Shown here one piece after another: positions 38,055 through 49,402 of a stretch of DNA of 64,000 nucleotides. Below the pieces are notes generated by a model that saw only the letters and a program-made list of their open reading frames with translations, did not search any database and was not told where the DNA came from. The stretch spans positions 1-64,000 of the forward strand of contig NZ_JAODTL010000045.1 in NCBI RefSeq assembly GCF_026191375.1. The letters run 5' to 3'. The position numbers and the translations under genes are program-made. Each line of letters opens with the position of its first letter. The stretch's first letter is position 1. The stretch is from Marinomonas pontica. Lineage in GTDB: Bacteria; Pseudomonadota; Gammaproteobacteria; Pseudomonadales; Marinomonadaceae.

Positions 38055-39725
38055 TTAGATGGAGTCCCCAGCACTAAATGGCGAATAGCCCATGGCTTCT
38101 TCCATTAAAGTGTCTCTGTCGTATACGTCGCTACGGAACTCAAGCATGCCGTTTGCGTTGGGGACAACGGTAAAGTACACCAAGTAAACGGGGATATACG
38201 TTGGCAATGTAATAACCGTATTACTGCCATTCTTAAGAGAGTTGTTCATGTCGTTGTATTGCTTGCTGCCTTTGGTGATCTCGCGGGCAAATTCAACCGG
38301 ATTTTCCAAGCGGACACAGCCTGAGCTAAACGCTCTGTTTTCTTCGCGAAATAAGTGTTTTGCTGGTGTGTCGTGCAGGTAAATTTCATTTTTATTCGGG
38401 AACATGAATTTGTATTGGCCTAGTGCGTTCCCTTCATCTGGTTCCTGTTCAAAGCGGTAAGCCAATTTGTCTTCGTCTATGGCTTTCCAATTGATTTGTG
38501 TTGAATCCAGTTCTTTGGCGCCAATTCCCCAGCTTGAATATACCTTGTAGCCATGTTTGATAAGGTAGTTTGGATCGGCTTGCAGCTTAGGCAGCAAGTT
38601 TTCTCTGGCAATGCGATGCGGTACTCGCCACGTTGGGTTTGTTACCATGTAGGTCATTAGGCCTTTGAAAACCGGCGTTTTTCTGTCTGGCTTGCCTATG
38701 ACGGCTTTCATTGAAGTGAGTTCGCCGTTTAAATGTAAGTTGACTGTGTAGTCTGTAAGGTCAACCCAAATGCGATTGGCCTCTAGTTCGCTTGGAAGCC
38801 AACGCCATCTTTCTAGATTGTAGCTGATCTGTTTGGCTCGGGTTTCAAGTGGTACGTTGAGCATTTCGATGGTTTTGGAGCCCGCCGCGCCGTCGGCCAT
38901 GATGTGATGGCGATATTGGAAGCGCATAAGTGCTTCTTTTAAGCGCGAGTCGAACTCTTCTTCATTTACTTTTCGGGTTGAAAAGCGAATGTCTCCTAAT
39001 TGAACCAGTCTGGCTCTTAGTTGGGCTACGCGGGGGCCTGAGTCACCAAGTGATAATGGAACACCAGCGCTAACAAATATGTCTTTCTCCTTTTTGGCGA
39101 GGTCTTGGTAGTACACCAGCCATTTTTGCAGTACTTGATATTGTGGGCTGCGAGGAGAAAGTAGTTGCAATGAGTTTACCATGTCGGTGGCAGAGTCAAG
39201 GAAAAGCAAGTCTTTCCAGTTGTTGCTTGGCGCGTCTAGCTGCCAATTTGGATCGATTAATTGGGGTTCATAGCGCCCGTTGCTGATGTCGTGGGCGTAG
39301 CTGGTTAGGGCGATGGTGCTGATGACATCCATTTCGGCCAATTGTTGTGGCGTGGGCTTTTTAATAGCCAAATATTCTTTGATGATGCTCGTGTGGTAAT
39401 GGATGGGGTTGAGCCCATGAGCATGAGATTGTTCGAGAATGTCGACAAGCTTGTAAAGCGACATGTTGATCTTTTTATCTTTGATCCAAATAGGTTCATA
39501 ACCGCGAGATTCGTAAGCTTCTAAAACGCTGTGATTTGGGATGGCTTGTCCTGCAACAGGTGTAAAGGCGTTGAGCGTCAATGAAACTTGCTCTTTTACG
39601 CTGTTCTCGATTTGCGATTCGCTAGGAGGTACAACAACAAATTGTTTGTTACTGCTGGTGGTCGAGCAGGCGCTAAGCAATAAGCTGACACAAAGTACAG
39701 GCAAAATGTGTTTCGCTGAGGTCAT
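38055..39725 (-). CDS. Lipoprotein L,D-transpeptidase (YcbB/LdtD-like)
   Basis: 556 residues. A lipoprotein signal with LSAC lipobox (Cys20) is followed by an N-terminal scaffold domain, a peptidoglycan-binding repeat near 225-290 and a YkuD catalytic domain near 320-490. The catalytic motif HDTPAKHLF ... SSGCVR has its Cys near 470. YcbB-type enzymes make 3-3 crosslinks in peptidoglycan and can repair the wall when LPS export fails. As a lipoprotein it should sit in the outer membrane or on the inner membrane; residue 21 (Ser) suggests outer-membrane sorting. Its start overlaps the YkgJ gene stop by 4 nt. Confidence 0.92.
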   Translation of the reverse strand: MTSAKHILPVLCVSLLLSACSTTSSNKQFVVVPPSESQIENSVKEQVSLTLNAFTPVAGQAIPNHSVLEAYESRGYEPIWIKDKKINMSLYKLVDILEQSHAHGLNPIHYHTSIIKEYLAIKKPTPQQLAEMDVISTIALTSYAHDISNGRYEPQLIDPNWQLDAPSNNWKDLLFLDSATDMVNSLQLLSPRSPQYQVLQKWLVYYQDLAKKEKDIFVSAGVPLSLGDSGPRVAQLRARLVQLGDIRFSTRKVNEEEFDSRLKEALMRFQYRHHIMADGAAGSKTIEMLNVPLETRAKQISYNLERWRWLPSELEANRIWVDLTDYTVNLHLNGELTSMKAVIGKPDRKTPVFKGLMTYMVTNPTWRVPHRIARENLLPKLQADPNYLIKHGYKVYSSWGIGAKELDSTQINWKAIDEDKLAYRFEQEPDEGNALGQYKFMFPNKNEIYLHDTPAKHLFREENRAFSSGCVRLENPVEFAREITKGSKQYNDMNNSLKNGSNTVITLPTYIPVYLVYFTVVPNANGMLEFRSDVYDRDTLMEEAMGYSPFSAGDSI

Positions 39726-40009
39726 TGAGATATCCTTTTTAGTAAGCCGGTTTGATTGGGGCTGGTTTCATCTTCCAAATGGATCAAAATAGTAAGCGCT
39801 TCTTCTCTATTGCGGCCGCAAGTGTATTCGGCAGCATGAAAATCCGCACACACCTTAGGTCGAGACGGGTTGCCGAATAATGCGCAACGGTAATCGTCTA
39901 ACAATTGGATGCAAGGTTCGCCTGCGGCTTTTCCGTTTGGCATGCCTGGTATGGGCGAGCTTATAGAGGGTGCCGTACAGCAAGCTCCACAATTGGATCG
40001 GCATTGCAT
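39722..40009 (-). CDS. YkgJ-family cysteine cluster protein
   Basis: 95 residues from the ATG at 40009. Cysteines in [11 protein letters not shown] at the start, then single Cys near 33, 42, 54 and 65, give the CxxxCxxCC ... pattern of the YkgJ zinc/iron-binding family. Function unknown. It overlaps the L,D-transpeptidase gene by 4 nt (ATGA), so they are translationally coupled. AAGG at a suitable distance supports this start. Confidence 0.88.
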   Translation of the reverse strand: MQCRSNCGACCTAPSISSPIPGMPNGKAAGEPCIQLLDDYRCALFGNPSRPKVCADFHAAEYTCGRNREEALTILIHLEDETSPNQTGLLKRISQ

Positions 40010-40182
40010 AAGAAACAACCTTGCATGTAAACAGAGTGATGTTAATGTAAAGTCTTGTCGATTTTTTTACAAAACAATACTCGAGAAAGTTATTTTAGAG
40101 TATCGGAATCATGGGTCATAGGGGATAATTTAAAAATATTATCAAAAAGTAAAGATGTTGCTTTTCTAGTTGGAGTCCACGC

Positions 40183-41421
40183 ATGACGGTGCAGAAAAAA
40201 ATATTAGTAATTGAAGACAGTCCTGTTGTGTTGAAGGTGTTGCACCATCTCCTGTCTCAGATTTCGTTTTTTACGCCAGTATTGTGTGCGTGTTACAAAG
40301 AGGCTGAAGATAAGCTAAAACAGTCTGGCGGTGATTACTTCGCGGCGATTGTCGATTTGAATTTGCCCGATGCTGAGAACGGTGAAATTGTTGATCTTGT
40401 CTTGTCTTATAAGATTCCCTGCGTTGTGTTGACGGGTACTTTTGATGATAACTTACGACTTAGTTTGCTAAATAAAGGTGTCTTGGATTACATCACCAAA
40501 GACAGTCGATATTCTTTTAATCATGTTATTAAAGTCATCGAGCGGTTAAATCGCAATCAGGGCATTAAGGTTTTGGTTGCGGAGGATTCTTCCACAAGTC
40601 GTCTTTTTATTAAGATCTTGCTTGAGCAATATCGGTTTAATGTCATTGAAGCGGAAAATGGTCAGGTGGCATTGGCCAAGCTAGAAGAAGATCCAGACAT
40701 TCGGATGTTAATCACCGATCATAATATGCCATTGGTAAATGGTTATGATTTGGTGCGGATGCTTCGATACAACTCTCGATTTCAAGATTTGGTCATTATT
40801 GGATTGTCTGCTGAAGGCGACAACGCCTTATCGGCTAAATTTATCAAAGCAGGTGCCAATGATTTCCTTAAAAAGCCTTTCTATCATGAGGAATTTCATT
40901 GTCGAGTGATTCACAGTTTAGAAGCTCAGGAAATGCTAGAGACAATTCGAGATTTGGCGAACGTGGATCCATTGACGAAATTAAAAAATAGACGCTATTT
41001 GTTTGAAGAGGGTGAGCGTTTATTTAGAGAGTCGCCGGAAGCGATTTCACTGGCAATGCTAGACATTGACCACTTTAAAAGCATCAATGATACCTATGGC
41101 CATATAGTAGGTGATAACTTGCTTGAGGCGGTTGGGCGAGAGATATTGGAGACCTTTCCGGGTATGTTAGTGTGCCGCTTTGGTGGCGAAGAATTCTGTG
41201 TAATGGCAAAAGTGGACGGACAGGATTTGCTGGATGCGTTGAATGTTTTTTTGACGCGATTGCGATTAAAAGAGTTTACTGAGGCGAAAATTTCACTGAC
41301 GTGCAGTGTGGGTATGTGTTGCCAAGCCGTGGATTCGCTTGAAGAGTTGATTCGAATCGCAGATCATAACTTGTATGAAGCAAAGCGTTTAGGGCGAGAT
41401 CGTATTGTTTCGACCGCGTGA
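40183..41421 (+). CDS. Response regulator diguanylate cyclase, two receiver domains and GGDEF
   Basis: 412 residues, PleD-like: receiver 1 (about 5-120, phosphoacceptor DLNLP), receiver 2 (about 128-240, DHNMP), GGDEF (about 255-410) with LDIDHFKSINDTYGH and GGEEF near 330. Both receivers have the acidic pocket, Thr/Ser and Lys needed for phosphorylation. No RxxD inhibitory site precedes GGEEF (FPGM there), unlike the other two cyclases in this window, so less product inhibition is expected. It should make cyclic-di-GMP on phosphorylation. No cognate kinase is adjacent. Confidence 0.93.
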   Translation: MTVQKKILVIEDSPVVLKVLHHLLSQISFFTPVLCACYKEAEDKLKQSGGDYFAAIVDLNLPDAENGEIVDLVLSYKIPCVVLTGTFDDNLRLSLLNKGVLDYITKDSRYSFNHVIKVIERLNRNQGIKVLVAEDSSTSRLFIKILLEQYRFNVIEAENGQVALAKLEEDPDIRMLITDHNMPLVNGYDLVRMLRYNSRFQDLVIIGLSAEGDNALSAKFIKAGANDFLKKPFYHEEFHCRVIHSLEAQEMLETIRDLANVDPLTKLKNRRYLFEEGERLFRESPEAISLAMLDIDHFKSINDTYGHIVGDNLLEAVGREILETFPGMLVCRFGGEEFCVMAKVDGQDLLDALNVFLTRLRLKEFTEAKISLTCSVGMCCQAVDSLEELIRIADHNLYEAKRLGRDRIVSTA

Positions 41422-41451
41422 ACTTGATTGAGCGTTGGTGTTCAGAATGAA

Positions 41452-41477
41452 AAAAACCGCACAATTGTGCGGTTTTT
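41452..41477. terminator. Bidirectional intrinsic terminator between GGDEF response regulator and gatB
   Basis: A 26-nt perfect palindrome: AAAAACCGCAC on one side, GTGCGGTTTTT on the other, with AATT in the loop. It sits between the convergent gene ends and should work in both directions. Confidence 0.92.
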
Positions 41478-41495
41478 GTATTTTGAAGGGGTCGA

Positions 41496-42941
41496 TTAAC
41501 CTTTTAGCATTTTGATCAAAATAGGGTTTACTATACCCGGATTGGCTTTACCTTGGGAGGCTTTCATTACTTGCCCTACAAAGAAGCCGATCATTTTCTT
41601 CTGCTTGTCTTCATCAGCGGCGCGGTATTGCTCTACTTGAGCTGTATTGGCGTCTAAAATGGTTTGGATCATGGCTTCAATGGCGCCGGTATCTGTTACC
41701 TGTTTTAGGCCTTTCGCGTCGATAATGGCGTCCGCCGATCCTTCTCCGTTCCACATGGCTTGAAGTACGTCTTTTGCCGTCTTGCCATTGATGGTGTTGT
41801 CTTTGATTCGAACCAGTAACTCGCCAAACGCTTCAGCACTAACGGGTGAATTTTCGATGTCCAACTGTTCTTGGTTTAAGAGTTTGCTCAGTTCTCCCAT
41901 TACCCAGTTGGCTGTTAATTTTGCATCTTTGGCGACATTGTTGGCATTTTCAAAGAAATCGGCCATGGCGCGAGAAGAGGACAGGACGTTTGCGTCGTAT
42001 TCGCTTAGAGCGTGTTCGCTTTGGAAACGCACGGCTTTCTGGCTTGGTAACTCTGGTAGCGTGGCTTTAATGTCATCAACGTATTCCTGGGTTAATACCA
42101 CTGGCAATAGGTCTGGACATGGGAAGTAACGATAGTCGTTAGCGTCTTCTTTAGAGCGCATGCTGCGAGTTTCGTTTTTCTCTGGGTCGTAAAGGCGAGT
42201 TTCCTGAACGATACGGCCGCCATCTTCTAGGATATCAGCTTGGCGTTCGATTTCGGTGTAGATGGCTTTTTCAATAAAGCGGAACGAGTTGACGTTTTTG
42301 ATTTCTGTGCGCGTGCCGTATTCTTTTTGGCCTTTAGGGCGCAGGGACAAGTTGATGTCGCATCGCATTGAGCCTTCAGCCATGTTGCCATCACAAATGC
42401 CAAGGTAAGTCACAATGGAGTGAATCATTTTGACGTAAGCAACGGCTTCTTTTGCAGAGCGAATGTCTGGTTCAGAGACGATTTCAAGCAATGGTGTGCT
42501 GGAGCGGTTTAGATCGATTCCCGTCATGCCTTGGAAATCTTCATGCAGAGATTTGCCCGCGTCTTCTTCAAGGTGAGCGCGAGTGATACCAACGCGCGAA
42601 GTGGTGCCGTCTTCTAGCATCACATCAAGGTAGCCTTTACCGACAATTGGGTGATCCATTTGGCTGGTTTGGTAGCCTTTTGGAAGGTCTGGGTAAAAGT
42701 AGTTTTTACGCGCAAAGACGGACGTCATGCCAATTTCAGCGTTGATAGCGTGGCCGAACATAACGGCCATGCGCAATGCTTCCTTGTTGAAAACCGGCAG
42801 TGCGCCAGGCATGCCCAAGTCGACAAGGGTAGTTTGTGTGTTTGGCTCTGCGCCAAAGCCAACCGCGGCGCCAGAAAATAGCTTAGATTTGGTAGAGAGC
42901 TGAGTATGAATCTCAAGGCCAATAACAACTTCCCAGTTCAT
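41496..42941 (-). CDS. gatB: Aspartyl/glutamyl-tRNA amidotransferase subunit B
   Basis: 481 residues. N-terminal family signature [19 protein letters not shown], the DLGMPGALP stretch and the C-terminal YqeY-like tail are all present. GatB activates the mischarged Glu-tRNA(Gln) (or Asp-tRNA(Asn)) with ATP. Order gatC-gatA-gatB on the minus strand, with 2 bp between gatA and gatB, is a normal operon. Confidence 0.97.
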   Translation of the reverse strand: MNWEVVIGLEIHTQLSTKSKLFSGAAVGFGAEPNTQTTLVDLGMPGALPVFNKEALRMAVMFGHAINAEIGMTSVFARKNYFYPDLPKGYQTSQMDHPIVGKGYLDVMLEDGTTSRVGITRAHLEEDAGKSLHEDFQGMTGIDLNRSSTPLLEIVSEPDIRSAKEAVAYVKMIHSIVTYLGICDGNMAEGSMRCDINLSLRPKGQKEYGTRTEIKNVNSFRFIEKAIYTEIERQADILEDGGRIVQETRLYDPEKNETRSMRSKEDANDYRYFPCPDLLPVVLTQEYVDDIKATLPELPSQKAVRFQSEHALSEYDANVLSSSRAMADFFENANNVAKDAKLTANWVMGELSKLLNQEQLDIENSPVSAEAFGELLVRIKDNTINGKTAKDVLQAMWNGEGSADAIIDAKGLKQVTDTGAIEAMIQTILDANTAQVEQYRAADEDKQKKMIGFFVGQVMKASQGKANPGIVNPILIKMLKG

Positions 42942-42943
42942 GC

Positions 42944-44404
42944 TTATGCTCCTTTTGCCATAGTGGGTGTTTGTAGGTGCCAGTCAGTGTGTTGCTGATA
43001 CTGATGCGCTACGTTCAATAGCTTGGCTTCGGCAAAATAGTTACCCATTACTTGCAGCCCGACTGGCATGCCGTTGGCAAAGCCCGCTGGGACAGACATG
43101 GCCGGGATGCCGGCAAGGTTAACGGATAATGTGTAAATGTCTTCGAGGTACATGGCCACTGGGTCGCTGGTTTTGCTACCAAGACCGAAGGCTGTTGTTG
43201 GTGCAACAGGTCCCATGATGACGTCGACTTCTTCTAGTGCTTTAACAAAGTCTTCTTTAATAAGGCGACGAATTTTTTGTGCCTTCAAATAGTACGCGTC
43301 GTAGTAGCCTTCAGAGAGTGCGTAAGTGCCAACCATAATACGCTTTTGCACTTCGGTGCCAAAACCTTCTGCGCGTGAGCGCATATACATATCTAGCAAG
43401 TCTTTTGGGTCGTCACAGCGGTGGCCGAAACGAACGCCGTCAAAACGAGATAGATTTGAAGAGGCTTCAGATGGTGCAATCACGTAGTAAGAAGGAATGC
43501 TTAGCTGTAAGTTTGGTAGAGAAATTTCTTTTACGGTCGCGCCCAGTTTTTCGAACTCTTTTACAGCGGTCATAATGACGTCAGCAACGGCTGAATCTAG
43601 TCCTTCACCAAAGTATTCTTTTGGAAGTCCTATCTTTAATCCTGTCAAAGGCGCGTTCAGGTTGGCCACATAATCGTCGACGGCTTGCTCAGCAGACGTG
43701 GAGTCTTTGTCATCAAACCCAGCCATGGCTTGCATTAGGTGTGCGCAATCTTCGGCACTTTTTGCCATTGGGCCGCCTTGGTCCAGGCTAGATGCATAGG
43801 CAATCATGCCAAAGCGAGACACGCGTCCGTAAGTGGGTTTCAGACCTGTGATGCCGCAAAATGAAGCGGGCTGGCGAATGGATCCGCCCGTGTCTGTTCC
43901 TGTTGCTGCTACTGCTAGACCGGCCGCTACCGCTGCGGCTGAGCCACCAGATGAGCCGCCAGGAACCATGTCTAGGTTCCAAGGGTTTTTCACTGCGCCA
44001 TAAAAGCTATTTTCATTGGAGGAACCCATGGCAAATTCGTCCATGTTGGTTTTTCCTAGCATGACGGCGCCAGCTTGTTGAAAGCGGCTTGTCACAGTGG
44101 ATTCATAAGGTGGAATAAAGTTATTCAGCATTTTGGAACCGCAGGTGGTGAGCGTTCCTTGGGTGCAGAATAGGTCTTTGTGGGCAATTGGAATGCCGGT
44201 TAAGCTTGATCCTTTGCCGTTCTGAAGTAGTGTGTCGGCCGCGGCGGCTTGTTCTAGGGCGCGTTGCTCACTCACGGTAATGTAGCTGTTTAGTTGAGGG
44301 TCGAGTTTGGCGATTCGCGCTAGAAAATGACGAGTTAGCTCGACACTTGAGATGTCTTTGTTGCGCAATTTTTGCGCTAATGTTGAGATGCTTTGTTCAA
44401 ACAT
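42944..44404 (-). CDS. gatA: Aspartyl/glutamyl-tRNA amidotransferase subunit A
   Basis: 486 residues. Amidase signature [14 protein letters not shown] and the Ser-cisSer-Lys triad (Lys in [10 protein letters not shown], Ser in [11 protein letters not shown]) mark GatA, the glutaminase/amidase that supplies ammonia to GatB. Middle gene of gatCAB with an 11-bp gap after gatC. Confidence 0.97.
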   Translation of the reverse strand: MFEQSISTLAQKLRNKDISSVELTRHFLARIAKLDPQLNSYITVSEQRALEQAAAADTLLQNGKGSSLTGIPIAHKDLFCTQGTLTTCGSKMLNNFIPPYESTVTSRFQQAGAVMLGKTNMDEFAMGSSNENSFYGAVKNPWNLDMVPGGSSGGSAAAVAAGLAVAATGTDTGGSIRQPASFCGITGLKPTYGRVSRFGMIAYASSLDQGGPMAKSAEDCAHLMQAMAGFDDKDSTSAEQAVDDYVANLNAPLTGLKIGLPKEYFGEGLDSAVADVIMTAVKEFEKLGATVKEISLPNLQLSIPSYYVIAPSEASSNLSRFDGVRFGHRCDDPKDLLDMYMRSRAEGFGTEVQKRIMVGTYALSEGYYDAYYLKAQKIRRLIKEDFVKALEEVDVIMGPVAPTTAFGLGSKTSDPVAMYLEDIYTLSVNLAGIPAMSVPAGFANGMPVGLQVMGNYFAEAKLLNVAHQYQQHTDWHLQTPTMAKGA

Positions 44405-44415
44405 GCTTGTCTCTC

Positions 44416-44703
44416 TTAATCGATCACTTTTGGTACAAGGAAAAGGCCGGCTTCAGTTTGCGGCGCGTTCGCTAGAAATGCATCACGGCGATTTTCTTCT
44501 GTGACCAAGTCTTCTCTCAATCTTTGTGTCATTTCAAGCGGATTCGACAAAGGTTCAACCCCATCAGTGTCAATGGATTGCATTTGCTCGACGAGCGATA
44601 AAATGCTCGAAAGAGAGTGCTGGTATTGATCGGCGTCTTCCTCAGTAAGGGCGAGGCGAGCCAAGTGCGCAATTTTTTGCACGTCTTGTTTGTCTATGGA
44701 CAT
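44416..44703 (-). CDS. gatC: Aspartyl/glutamyl-tRNA amidotransferase subunit C
   Basis: 95 residues, family length. [22 protein letters not shown] near the N-terminus and the [14 protein letters not shown] part are conserved. GatC scaffolds the GatA-GatB complex. ATG 44703 has AGGTGG as ribosome site. First gene of the operon, divergent from mreB across 236 bp. Confidence 0.96.
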   Translation of the reverse strand: MSIDKQDVQKIAHLARLALTEEDADQYQHSLSSILSLVEQMQSIDTDGVEPLSNPLEMTQRLREDLVTEENRRDAFLANAPQTEAGLFLVPKVID

Positions 44704-44933
44704 GTTCCACCTAATATTTTGATTTATCGTAAATGCCTGCCATTGTATCCCTTAGTGGTATTGCTATAAAGCGGACGACATGAAAAAGAGGGCATATTTT
44801 CTATTTATTAAATTTTTTTGTTAAACAATGAAATACATGGGAACTTTTTTAATATTTACGCGGAATCAACTTGCCCAATGGACGCGTCGTTGTTACATTT
44901 TGACGCTGTTCGTATCGTATTATCAGGGTGTAA

Positions 44934-45983
<1,050 letters not shown>

Positions 45984-45999
45984 GCGTTAGGAGCGTACC

Positions 46000-46833
46000 A
46001 TTAATAATTCGCTTCATTTTAGTGGCAAAGTTTCCAGTACGAGATTTATCGTGCTGGTTATTTTGTCTATGGCGATGATTGTTGCAGATGTCCGCTATGC
46101 TGTCTTTTCGCAAGTAAGGCCTTATTTGACCTTGCTTGTTACGCCAATTCAAGTTGTTGTAAATACCCCTCAGAAAATGCTCAACTGGGCTGGAGAGCAT
46201 CTTGCCAGTAGAGAAGGCCTGGTTAAAGAAAACCAATCCTTACACGCTGAAATTCTTATTCTACGCAGTCGCCAGCAACGCCTGGAGTCTTTGCAAGCTG
46301 AAAACGTTCGTTTGCGTGAGTTATTGGATGCTTCACAGCGTGTGGATGAAAAGATTGTTATGGCTGAGGTGATCGGCTTTGATCAAAATGCTTACAGTCA
46401 CAAGCTTATGATTGATAAAGGCTTTTCATCTGGTGCTTACATAGGGCAGCCGGTTTTGGATGCGACGGGTGTATTAGGGCAGGTGGTAGAAACCGCAGCT
46501 TACAGTAGTCGAGTCTTGTTGATTGCTGACGCCAGTCATTTTGTGCCGGTGCAGCTTTCTCGCACTGGGTTCAGAGGGATTTTACGTGGTACTGGCAGCT
46601 TAACCAGCATGGAGCTAATGAGCGTCCCTCGTTCGGTAGATATTAAAAAGGGTGATGTACTGACCACTTCAGGTTTGGATAAGCGTTTTCCAAGTGGTTA
46701 CCCTGTGGGCGTCGTAAGAAGTGTGAAGTATACACAGGGCAAAGCGTATGCGGATGTGGATGTTGTTCCATTGGCGCAATTGGGTCGCAGTCGTCATGTT
46801 ATGCTTATTGAAAAGCCTAAGGTAGGACGGTAG
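46000..46833 (+). CDS. mreC: Rod-shape determining protein MreC
   Basis: 277 residues from an ATT at 46000, or 260 from GTG at 46051. AGGAG at 45989-45993 lies 6 nt before ATT and nothing similar precedes the GTG. The extra residues (INNSLHFSGKVSSTRF) align with the usual short cytoplasmic tail before the membrane helix. No ATG, GTG or TTG exists in between. Membrane helix about 17-37, coiled coil about 75-115, beta domain to the end. MreC links MreB and the wall-synthesis machinery in the periplasm. Overlaps mreD by 1 base. Confidence 0.9.
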   Translation: MNNSLHFSGKVSSTRFIVLVILSMAMIVADVRYAVFSQVRPYLTLLVTPIQVVVNTPQKMLNWAGEHLASREGLVKENQSLHAEILILRSRQQRLESLQAENVRLRELLDASQRVDEKIVMAEVIGFDQNAYSHKLMIDKGFSSGAYIGQPVLDATGVLGQVVETAAYSSRVLLIADASHFVPVQLSRTGFRGILRGTGSLTSMELMSVPRSVDIKKGDVLTTSGLDKRFPSGYPVGVVRSVKYTQGKAYADVDVVPLAQLGRSRHVMLIEKPKVGR

Positions 46834-47306
46834 TGAAGCCAATTTTTGTGTTTTGTATTACTTTGCTGACAGCGCTTATGCTGGAGGCCGTCCCTTTCCC
46901 TGAAGAGCTGGTTTGGTTTCGTCCTGAATGGGCCTTATTGGTGATTTTGTACTGGGTTATAGCGCTTCCATTTCGTGTGGGTGTTGGTCTTGCTTGGTTT
47001 TTAGGTCTAATGGTTGACCTACTGCAAGGTGGGATTATTGGGCAGCATTCTCTAACCTACGTCATTATTTCCTATACCTGCGCCGTTTTTTATAAGCGTT
47101 TAAGAATGTACCATCGTTGGCAGCAAGGCTTTTTTATCTGCCTTTTGGTGAGCGTAAATCAATTGGTGGACTTTTGGGTTGACCATTATCTTGGGCACGC
47201 GGAGCCAACGCTAATGATTTTTATGCCTGCGGTGATTACTGGGGTGTTATGGCCTTGGTCTTTTATTATTTTACGCAGTGTTCGTCGTATTTATGCTATT
47301 CGATAA
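46833..47306 (+). CDS. mreD: Rod-shape determining protein MreD
   Basis: 157 residues, five hydrophobic segments, family length. GTG start overlaps the mreC stop by one base (TAGTG), giving tight coupling. MreD completes the MreBCD complex in the inner membrane. Confidence 0.94.
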   Translation: MKPIFVFCITLLTALMLEAVPFPEELVWFRPEWALLVILYWVIALPFRVGVGLAWFLGLMVDLLQGGIIGQHSLTYVIISYTCAVFYKRLRMYHRWQQGFFICLLVSVNQLVDFWVDHYLGHAEPTLMIFMPAVITGVLWPWSFIILRSVRRIYAIR

Positions 47307-47328
47307 ATTGTTGTTTTAGGGATTATTT

Positions 47329-47937
47329 ATGCTTGTTTTGGCTTCAGCGTCGCCAAGAAGAAAAGAGTTATTGGGCCTTTTGGTCAAAGAGTTTTTGGTG
47401 CTGCCTGCTGATATTGATGAAACGCCTCACGAGCATGAAGACGCCAAAGAGTATGTTATTCGTATGGCGGTTGAGAAGGCGAGAGCGTCTGCCTTGATGT
47501 ATTCGCATCAGTCTCAACAAGACGTAAACGCAATTTTTATTGCTTCCGACACCAGTGTGGTCGTCGATGGTAAAGTTTTAGGTAAACCTTCCTCATTAAG
47601 TGAATCAAAGTCTATGCTTAGACTTTTGTCTGGGCGATCCCATCAGGTCATCACCTCTTTGTGTGTTTGTAATTTGGCCTTTGAGCATGTCGCCACTGAG
47701 TGTGTGACTAGCAATGTCTCATTTCGATCAATTTCAGACGTTGAAATGGATCAATATTGGAAAACAAATGAGCCTCAAGATAAGGCGGGTTCTTATGCTA
47801 TTCAAGGGCTAGGCTCTGTTTTTGTGAGTTCTATGTCAGGTTCATACTCTGCGGTGGTGGGTCTGCCACTTTATGAAACGGCGCAATTATTAGCGCAGTT
47901 CGGTATACATTCTTTGGAGGAAATGTCTCATGAGTGA
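47329..47937 (+). CDS. maf: Maf-family nucleotide pyrophosphatase
   Basis: 202 residues. The N-terminal signature LASASPRRKELLGLL and SDTSVVVDGKVLGKP near 80-95 define Maf. Enzymes of this family hydrolyse dTTP, UTP or modified nucleotides. The last 8 nt overlap rng. It sits at its normal place between mreD and rng. Confidence 0.95.
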   Translation: MLVLASASPRRKELLGLLVKEFLVLPADIDETPHEHEDAKEYVIRMAVEKARASALMYSHQSQQDVNAIFIASDTSVVVDGKVLGKPSSLSESKSMLRLLSGRSHQVITSLCVCNLAFEHVATECVTSNVSFRSISDVEMDQYWKTNEPQDKAGSYAIQGLGSVFVSSMSGSYSAVVGLPLYETAQLLAQFGIHSLEEMSHE

Positions 47938-49384
47938 AGATGTACTCATTAATGTTACTCCTATGGAGATTCGTGTTGCTCTTGTAGAGAACGGTGTATT
48001 GCAAGAGGTTTATATTGAGCGCTCCAGTCGCAAAGGCATTGTAGGAAATATCTACCAGGGTAAGGTGGTTCGGGTTTTGCCTGGTATGCAGGCCGCTTTT
48101 GTGGATATTGGTTTGGAACGGGCCGCGTTTATTCATGTTTCTGAGGTGGTCAATAGGGATGCGGTTAATCCAAGTGATCAAATTGGAGATTATTTGCGTG
48201 AGGGTCAGTCTTTGGTTGTTCAGGTAACGAAAGACCCTATTAGCTCAAAGGGCGCTCGACTCACCACGCACCTTTCTATTCCTTCCCGTTATTTGGTCTA
48301 CATGCCGGATCAGGCGCACGTTGGTGTCAGTCAGAGAATTGAAGATGAAGTAGAGCGTGAGCGACTAAAGTCTCTTGTTTCTGAGGCGCTAACAGACGCG
48401 GATGAAAACAGTGGTTATATTTTAAGAACCGCCGCGGAAAGAGCGGGTGAAGAAGAAATTTTGTCAGACATTAAGTTTTTGACACGTCTCTGGCAATCGG
48501 TAAAGCGCAGAATGCAGAACGCAAAAGCCCCTTCTATTATTTATGAAGACTTGCCTCTACATTTGCGCACAATGCGTGATTTGGTGGGATTAACTACAGA
48601 GAAGATTCGTATTGATTCAAAGGAGAATTACGCTAAGTTGCGTGCCTTTGCCGAAGACTTTATTCCTGAGCTACGAGACCGTATTGAGTATTACCCTGGC
48701 GAGCGTCCTATTTTTGACCTTTACAGTGTGGAGGACGAAATTCACAAGGCGTTGGATCGCAAGGTGCAATTGAAGTCGGGTGGTTATTTGTTGGTTGAGC
48801 AAACGGAATCGATGACGACCATTGATGTCAACACAGGGGCTTTTGTTGGCAGTCGAAATTTAGAAGAGACCATTTATAAGACCAACCTAGAGGCGGCCAC
48901 AGCAATTGGCCGCCAATTGAGGCTAAGAAATCTCGGTGGGATTATCATTATTGATTTTATCGACATGGAAGACGAAGAGCATAAGCGTCAAGTATTGCGA
49001 ATGCTTGAGAAAATATTGGATACGGATCACGCTAAGACGAAAATTACAGGTGTTTCTGAGCTGGGCTTGGTTGAAATGACCAGAAAAAGAACCCGCGAAA
49101 GTCTTGGTCAGACCTTATGTGAGCCGTGTCGATCTTGTCGAGGAAGCGGTCTAGTGAAAACGCCTGAAACCGTGTGTTACGAAGTTTTTCGCGAGATTTT
49201 GAGGGCTGACAGGGCCTATAACTCACAAACTTATACCGTATTGGCTGCCAGTTCTGTTGTTGAGCGATTTCTTGATGAAGAAAGTGCCGCTGTCGCCGAG
49301 TTGGAGGCGTTTATTGGAAAAACCATTCGATTCCAAGTGGACTCTGTTTACACACAAGATCAATATGACGTTGTTTTACGCTAG
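47930..49384 (+). CDS. rng: Ribonuclease G
   Basis: 484 residues, the length of RNase G rather than RNase E. S1 RNA-binding part at about 38-125, catalytic acid residues in TTIDVNTGAFVG and IIIDFIDM, and a zinc-link CxxC (CEPCRSCRGSG) near 400. It processes 16S rRNA 5' end and mRNAs. ATG overlaps maf. Confidence 0.97.
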   Translation: MSEDVLINVTPMEIRVALVENGVLQEVYIERSSRKGIVGNIYQGKVVRVLPGMQAAFVDIGLERAAFIHVSEVVNRDAVNPSDQIGDYLREGQSLVVQVTKDPISSKGARLTTHLSIPSRYLVYMPDQAHVGVSQRIEDEVERERLKSLVSEALTDADENSGYILRTAAERAGEEEILSDIKFLTRLWQSVKRRMQNAKAPSIIYEDLPLHLRTMRDLVGLTTEKIRIDSKENYAKLRAFAEDFIPELRDRIEYYPGERPIFDLYSVEDEIHKALDRKVQLKSGGYLLVEQTESMTTIDVNTGAFVGSRNLEETIYKTNLEAATAIGRQLRLRNLGGIIIIDFIDMEDEEHKRQVLRMLEKILDTDHAKTKITGVSELGLVEMTRKRTRESLGQTLCEPCRSCRGSGLVKTPETVCYEVFREILRADRAYNSQTYTVLAASSVVERFLDEESAAVAELEAFIGKTIRFQVDSVYTQDQYDVVLR

Positions 49385-49402
49385 CCAAAGTAGGGCCTAT
49401 CA

